This document shows positions 14,182 through 16,107 of a DNA stretch of 16,107 bases, piece by piece. The stretch is from Candidatus Heimdallarchaeota archaeon LC_3 (GTDB taxonomy: Archaea > Asgardarchaeota > Heimdallarchaeia > Hodarchaeales > LC-3), in the NCBI GenBank assembly GCA_001940645.1, contig MDVS01000128.1, positions 1 to 16,107 of the forward strand, read 5' to 3'. The first letter of the stretch is position 1. The number at the start of each line of letters is the position of its first letter. The position numbers and the translations under genes are program-made. A model generated the notes under the pieces. It made no database searches. It was not told the origin of the DNA and was given only the letters and a program-made list of their open reading frames with translations.

Positions 14182-14882
14182 TTTCTTTATACCTATTTAG
14201 TAAAATAATATTATTTTTAAATAAATTCATTATTTTCTTATCATTTTTTTATTCATCTTTTAAGATTTCTATTTTTTAACTACTTTGGATAAAACAATTC
14301 AAATAGAATATACTTTATAACAAATCAGTTTAGGACTAATGTTATACTTCTGTAATATTACCTAAGTCGATAGCAATTTTCCATTAGATCATTATATCGG
14401 ATTTAAATTAAATATATGAAATATTGGATTACTAAGATAATCTTTTTTTAATATTAATTCTTGTTGTAATTGTGATTTAATATAAAATAAATTATTGAAA
14501 TTAGAATTAACGTTAGTAATTTTAATAAATATGATTTCTGGCTAGAAATTTATTCTTAAATATTACAAAAAAATTAAGTTAGGTCAAAAACAAATAAAAA
14601 AGAATTTTTAAAATAGTACCCTAGGCCTGTGAAGATTTATTTGCATCATTAAAACATAAAGAAAAATATACTGGATTTATATAAAAATGATCAAAAAATT
14701 AATAAATTTGTATTGAATAGTAAATTTAATAGAAATACTTATAAATAGTAAAAATTGATCTTTGTTCTTAAAATAACATTAAAATATCTTCATAAACTAT
14801 ATATAAATTGTAGAAATATTGATTCAAGATAAATAAAATTATAATTTAACTTAATTATAACCAAATAATATTATTGCAATAG
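14182..14882. other. 700-bp AT-rich intergenic region
   Basis: No plausible gene was found on either strand. The stretch contains several TATA-like elements (near 14675-14687, 14737-14748 and 14798-14807) and one small GC cluster (CCCTAGGCC near 14619-14627), but no clear tRNA, array or strong hairpin. It separates the divergently transcribed winged-helix operon and the plus-strand HTH gene, so it should hold both promoters. An undetected small RNA is possible. Confidence 0.5.
14798..14807 (+). promoter_or_regulatory. TATA box upstream of the HTH gene
   Basis: TATATATAAA lies about 80 nt before GTG 14883. It is the nearest well-formed TATA-like element on the gene's strand; the implied leader is about 50 nt. 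Confidence 0.3.
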
Positions 14883-15347
14883 GTGAATAATATTCCAAAA
14901 AAATCACAAAATATTAGGAAAAAATTAAGTAAAGCGCGAAATAAGGCTAGCGAAATAAGAAGAGAAAGATTAATGGATAATATCTCAAATATCTCAGAAT
15001 ATATTGATGAAAATCCTGGTATTACCCTAATTGATTTATCGAAAAAGTTCAATTTCTCTATTGGAAAAATGCAATATATTGTTAACTACTGTGAAAGAAA
15101 AAATAAATCAATTTATTCGGAGTACAAAGTAGAAAATGGACGGACTAAAAGAAAATTATTTCCAGTATCTTGGTATGAAAGATTAAATTGGAAAAATATG
15201 GAAAATAATGAAACATTAACTGTTTTATTAAAGAAAGTCAAAATAATTCAAGAGGAAGCTAGTAAAGAGGGATTGAAAATTAATCTTTCTGTTGATTTGC
15301 AGAAGTTACTAGAAAGACATTTTGTTAACAACGAAGACATTCAATAA
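14883..15347 (+). CDS. Helix-turn-helix protein
   Basis: The 154-residue protein starts with a basic, Lys/Arg-rich helix (residues 5-30). A HTH follows at about 33-72: ISEYIDENPGITLIDLSKKF, then NFSIGKMQYIVNYC as the recognition region. The order IDENPGIT-x-x-DLSKKF resembles winged-helix modules such as HTH_24 or the GntR/MarR class. The C-terminal part is helical (LLKKVKIIQEEASKEG; LQKLLERHF) and may dimerise. It is a likely transcription regulator. It starts at GTG 14883 in a weak context (AGGTG). It stands alone on the plus strand and converges on the 15370-15669 gene. Confidence 0.6.
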   Translation: MNNIPKKSQNIRKKLSKARNKASEIRRERLMDNISNISEYIDENPGITLIDLSKKFNFSIGKMQYIVNYCERKNKSIYSEYKVENGRTKRKLFPVSWYERLNWKNMENNETLTVLLKKVKIIQEEASKEGLKINLSVDLQKLLERHFVNNEDIQ

Positions 15348-15369
15348 AATTCATTTATCTAGGGATTCC

Positions 15370-15669
15370 TTAAGATAATTTTAGTTTCACTTTAATTTTT
15401 TCCGCTAATTCTAATGTCGTGCATTCTATTTTAATTTTTTGCATAATAGTCTTTAGTTTGAGTTTCAAAAATAATTCTCTATTATTTCTCGGATTATGAG
15501 AGACTTCTAGCGTTTCTTCTGGAGACCTACATGGATGGAATCGTCCAGGTAATACTCTTGCCCACCTATCTATTGATTTTACTAATTCTTCAATCCACAA
15601 TATCCGTGAATCTCTCCTAAATCCTAATGGATGTCTTCCTTTCTTCATCCTTGATTTTTGAATGACCAT
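15370..15669 (-). CDS. Hypothetical basic protein
   Basis: The 99-residue protein starts at ATG 15669, with GGTGA about 6 nt upstream. It is basic, with HPLGFRRDSRILWIEELVKS, DRWARVLPGRFHPCRSPEE and a C-terminal helix of alternating Lys and hydrophobic residues (LKLKLKTIMQKIKIECTTLE). No family was recognised. It follows the zinc-ribbon gene by 40 nt on the same strand, so the two are probably one operon. Base composition is a little less AT-rich than in the island genes, which may indicate a different origin. ATG 15648 is an alternative start. Confidence 0.5.
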   Translation of the reverse strand: MVIQKSRMKKGRHPLGFRRDSRILWIEELVKSIDRWARVLPGRFHPCRSPEETLEVSHNPRNNRELFLKLKLKTIMQKIKIECTTLELAEKIKVKLKLS

Positions 15670-15709
15670 TCTTTTTCACCACTCTCTTGATTTATGTCCT
15701 TTTTTATTC

Positions 15710-16107
15710 TTATTTCGTCTGTTTTGCATAGATTTCTCTTTCTCTTACTTCTCCCTTCTCTATCATATCTGGATAGCCCCAATGCTTTTTACACATATAA
15801 TATTCTTTCCCTTCTTTTTTCTGCATCTTTTCCTTGCATTCAGGACAGACAAATTCCGATTGTTTTGTTGTTGTTTCCTCTACTATTTTTGGAGGTAATA
15901 ACTCTGAAGCATTATTAATTTTCGGTGTTATTCCTTTCGTCTCCATTTCCCATCCTTCTAATTGGTGTTCCAGTGTTTGTCTTACCTTATTACTGACATC
16001 GTATAGACTCTCTCCTTCTTCTAATTCTACTTCGGCTGTTAACTGGAAATCTTTTGTCTCGTAATTACCTAAGTTAATTTTTCTTGTTATTCCGACTGTT
16101 ACTTTCG
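15710..16107 (-). CDS. Zinc-ribbon protein of viral/mobile type, cut by the right edge
   Basis: The frame is open from the window edge, so the ATG at 15946 is internal. At least 132 residues are visible. The N-terminal part (KVTVGITRKINLGNYETKDF, then AEVELEEGESLYDVSNKVRQ and TLEHQLEGWE) matches a beta-strand plus helix module I associate with small phage and archaeal-virus proteins carrying an INLGNYE motif. A spacer is followed by a C-terminal zinc ribbon: CPEC-x-EK-MQKKEGKEYYMC-KKHW, i.e. C-x2-C ... C-x3-H, which probably binds one zinc ion. The function is unknown; nucleic-acid binding is likely. It probably forms an operon with the downstream 99-residue gene. Confidence 0.6.
   Translation of the reverse strand, partial: KVTVGITRKINLGNYETKDFQLTAEVELEEGESLYDVSNKVRQTLEHQLEGWEMETKGITPKINNASELLPPKIVEETTTKQSEFVCPECKEKMQKKEGKEYYMCKKHWGYPDMIEKGEVREREIYAKQTK

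Noticed and set aside
14182..14882. CRISPR leader, tRNA or origin in the large gap
   Set aside because: No regular direct repeats, cloverleaf or repeated origin boxes could be seen; it is only AT-rich with TATA-like sites.
15662..16064. Long plus-strand frames opposite the zinc-ribbon gene
   Set aside because: They read as Phe/Leu/Ser-rich sequence mirroring the minus-strand codons. The minus strand has a clear zinc ribbon and ribosome sites.

Overview
The window is strongly AT-rich and gene-dense. It mixes ATG, GTG and TTG starts and GGAG-type ribosome sites, has TATA-like boxes about 25-45 nt upstream of several starts, and shows bare oligo-T stretches after some genes. That combination suggests an archaeon. 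The AT-rich, Lys/Asn/Ile-rich proteins would suit an Asgard (Loki-like) or similar low-GC lineage, but this is inference and no marker gene is present. No rRNA, tRNA, CRISPR array or intact transposase was recognised.

Left region (1-1700): a scrambled zone. It holds the 5' end of a gene leaving the window, a 28-bp perfect inverted repeat (1-28 and 963-990) inside two reading frames, two clusters of three 15-nt units beginning GTTATA, a frame broken by one TAG, a truncated secreted-protein fragment, a small membrane ORF and a start-less coding remnant. It looks like a recombination or insertion site in decay.

Central region (1700-12200): a defence or conflict island. A two-gene minus-strand operon encodes a 2TM protein with a soluble beta-rich tail, then a prokaryotic YEATS domain fused to a HEPN-like domain with an R-x4-H motif. 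Next come a PIN-like nuclease whose frame continues 72 codons past a TGA stop, a 1069-residue single-chain type IIG-like restriction-modification enzyme, a helical protein with a DUF5677/HEPN-like motif, a DUF4238 protein on the plus strand, and an Mrr-like endonuclease with an unknown C-terminal half.

Right region (12200-16107): a winged-helix regulator lies just upstream of a 544-residue multi-pass membrane protein, probably as an operon that ends in a T-run before the Mrr gene. A 700-bp AT-rich gap follows, then a helix-turn-helix protein on plus, and two minus-strand genes. The right-most is a zinc-ribbon protein, cut by the window edge, of a type I associate with viruses and mobile elements.

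The best candidate for a new system is the 2TM plus YEATS-HEPN operon. The YEATS part keeps the LHESF and GWGEF motifs that line the acyl-lysine pocket in eukaryotic readers, here attached to a probable RNase-fold module and a membrane partner. Several neighbouring frames carry single stop codons, so parts of the island may be eroding or may use recoding.
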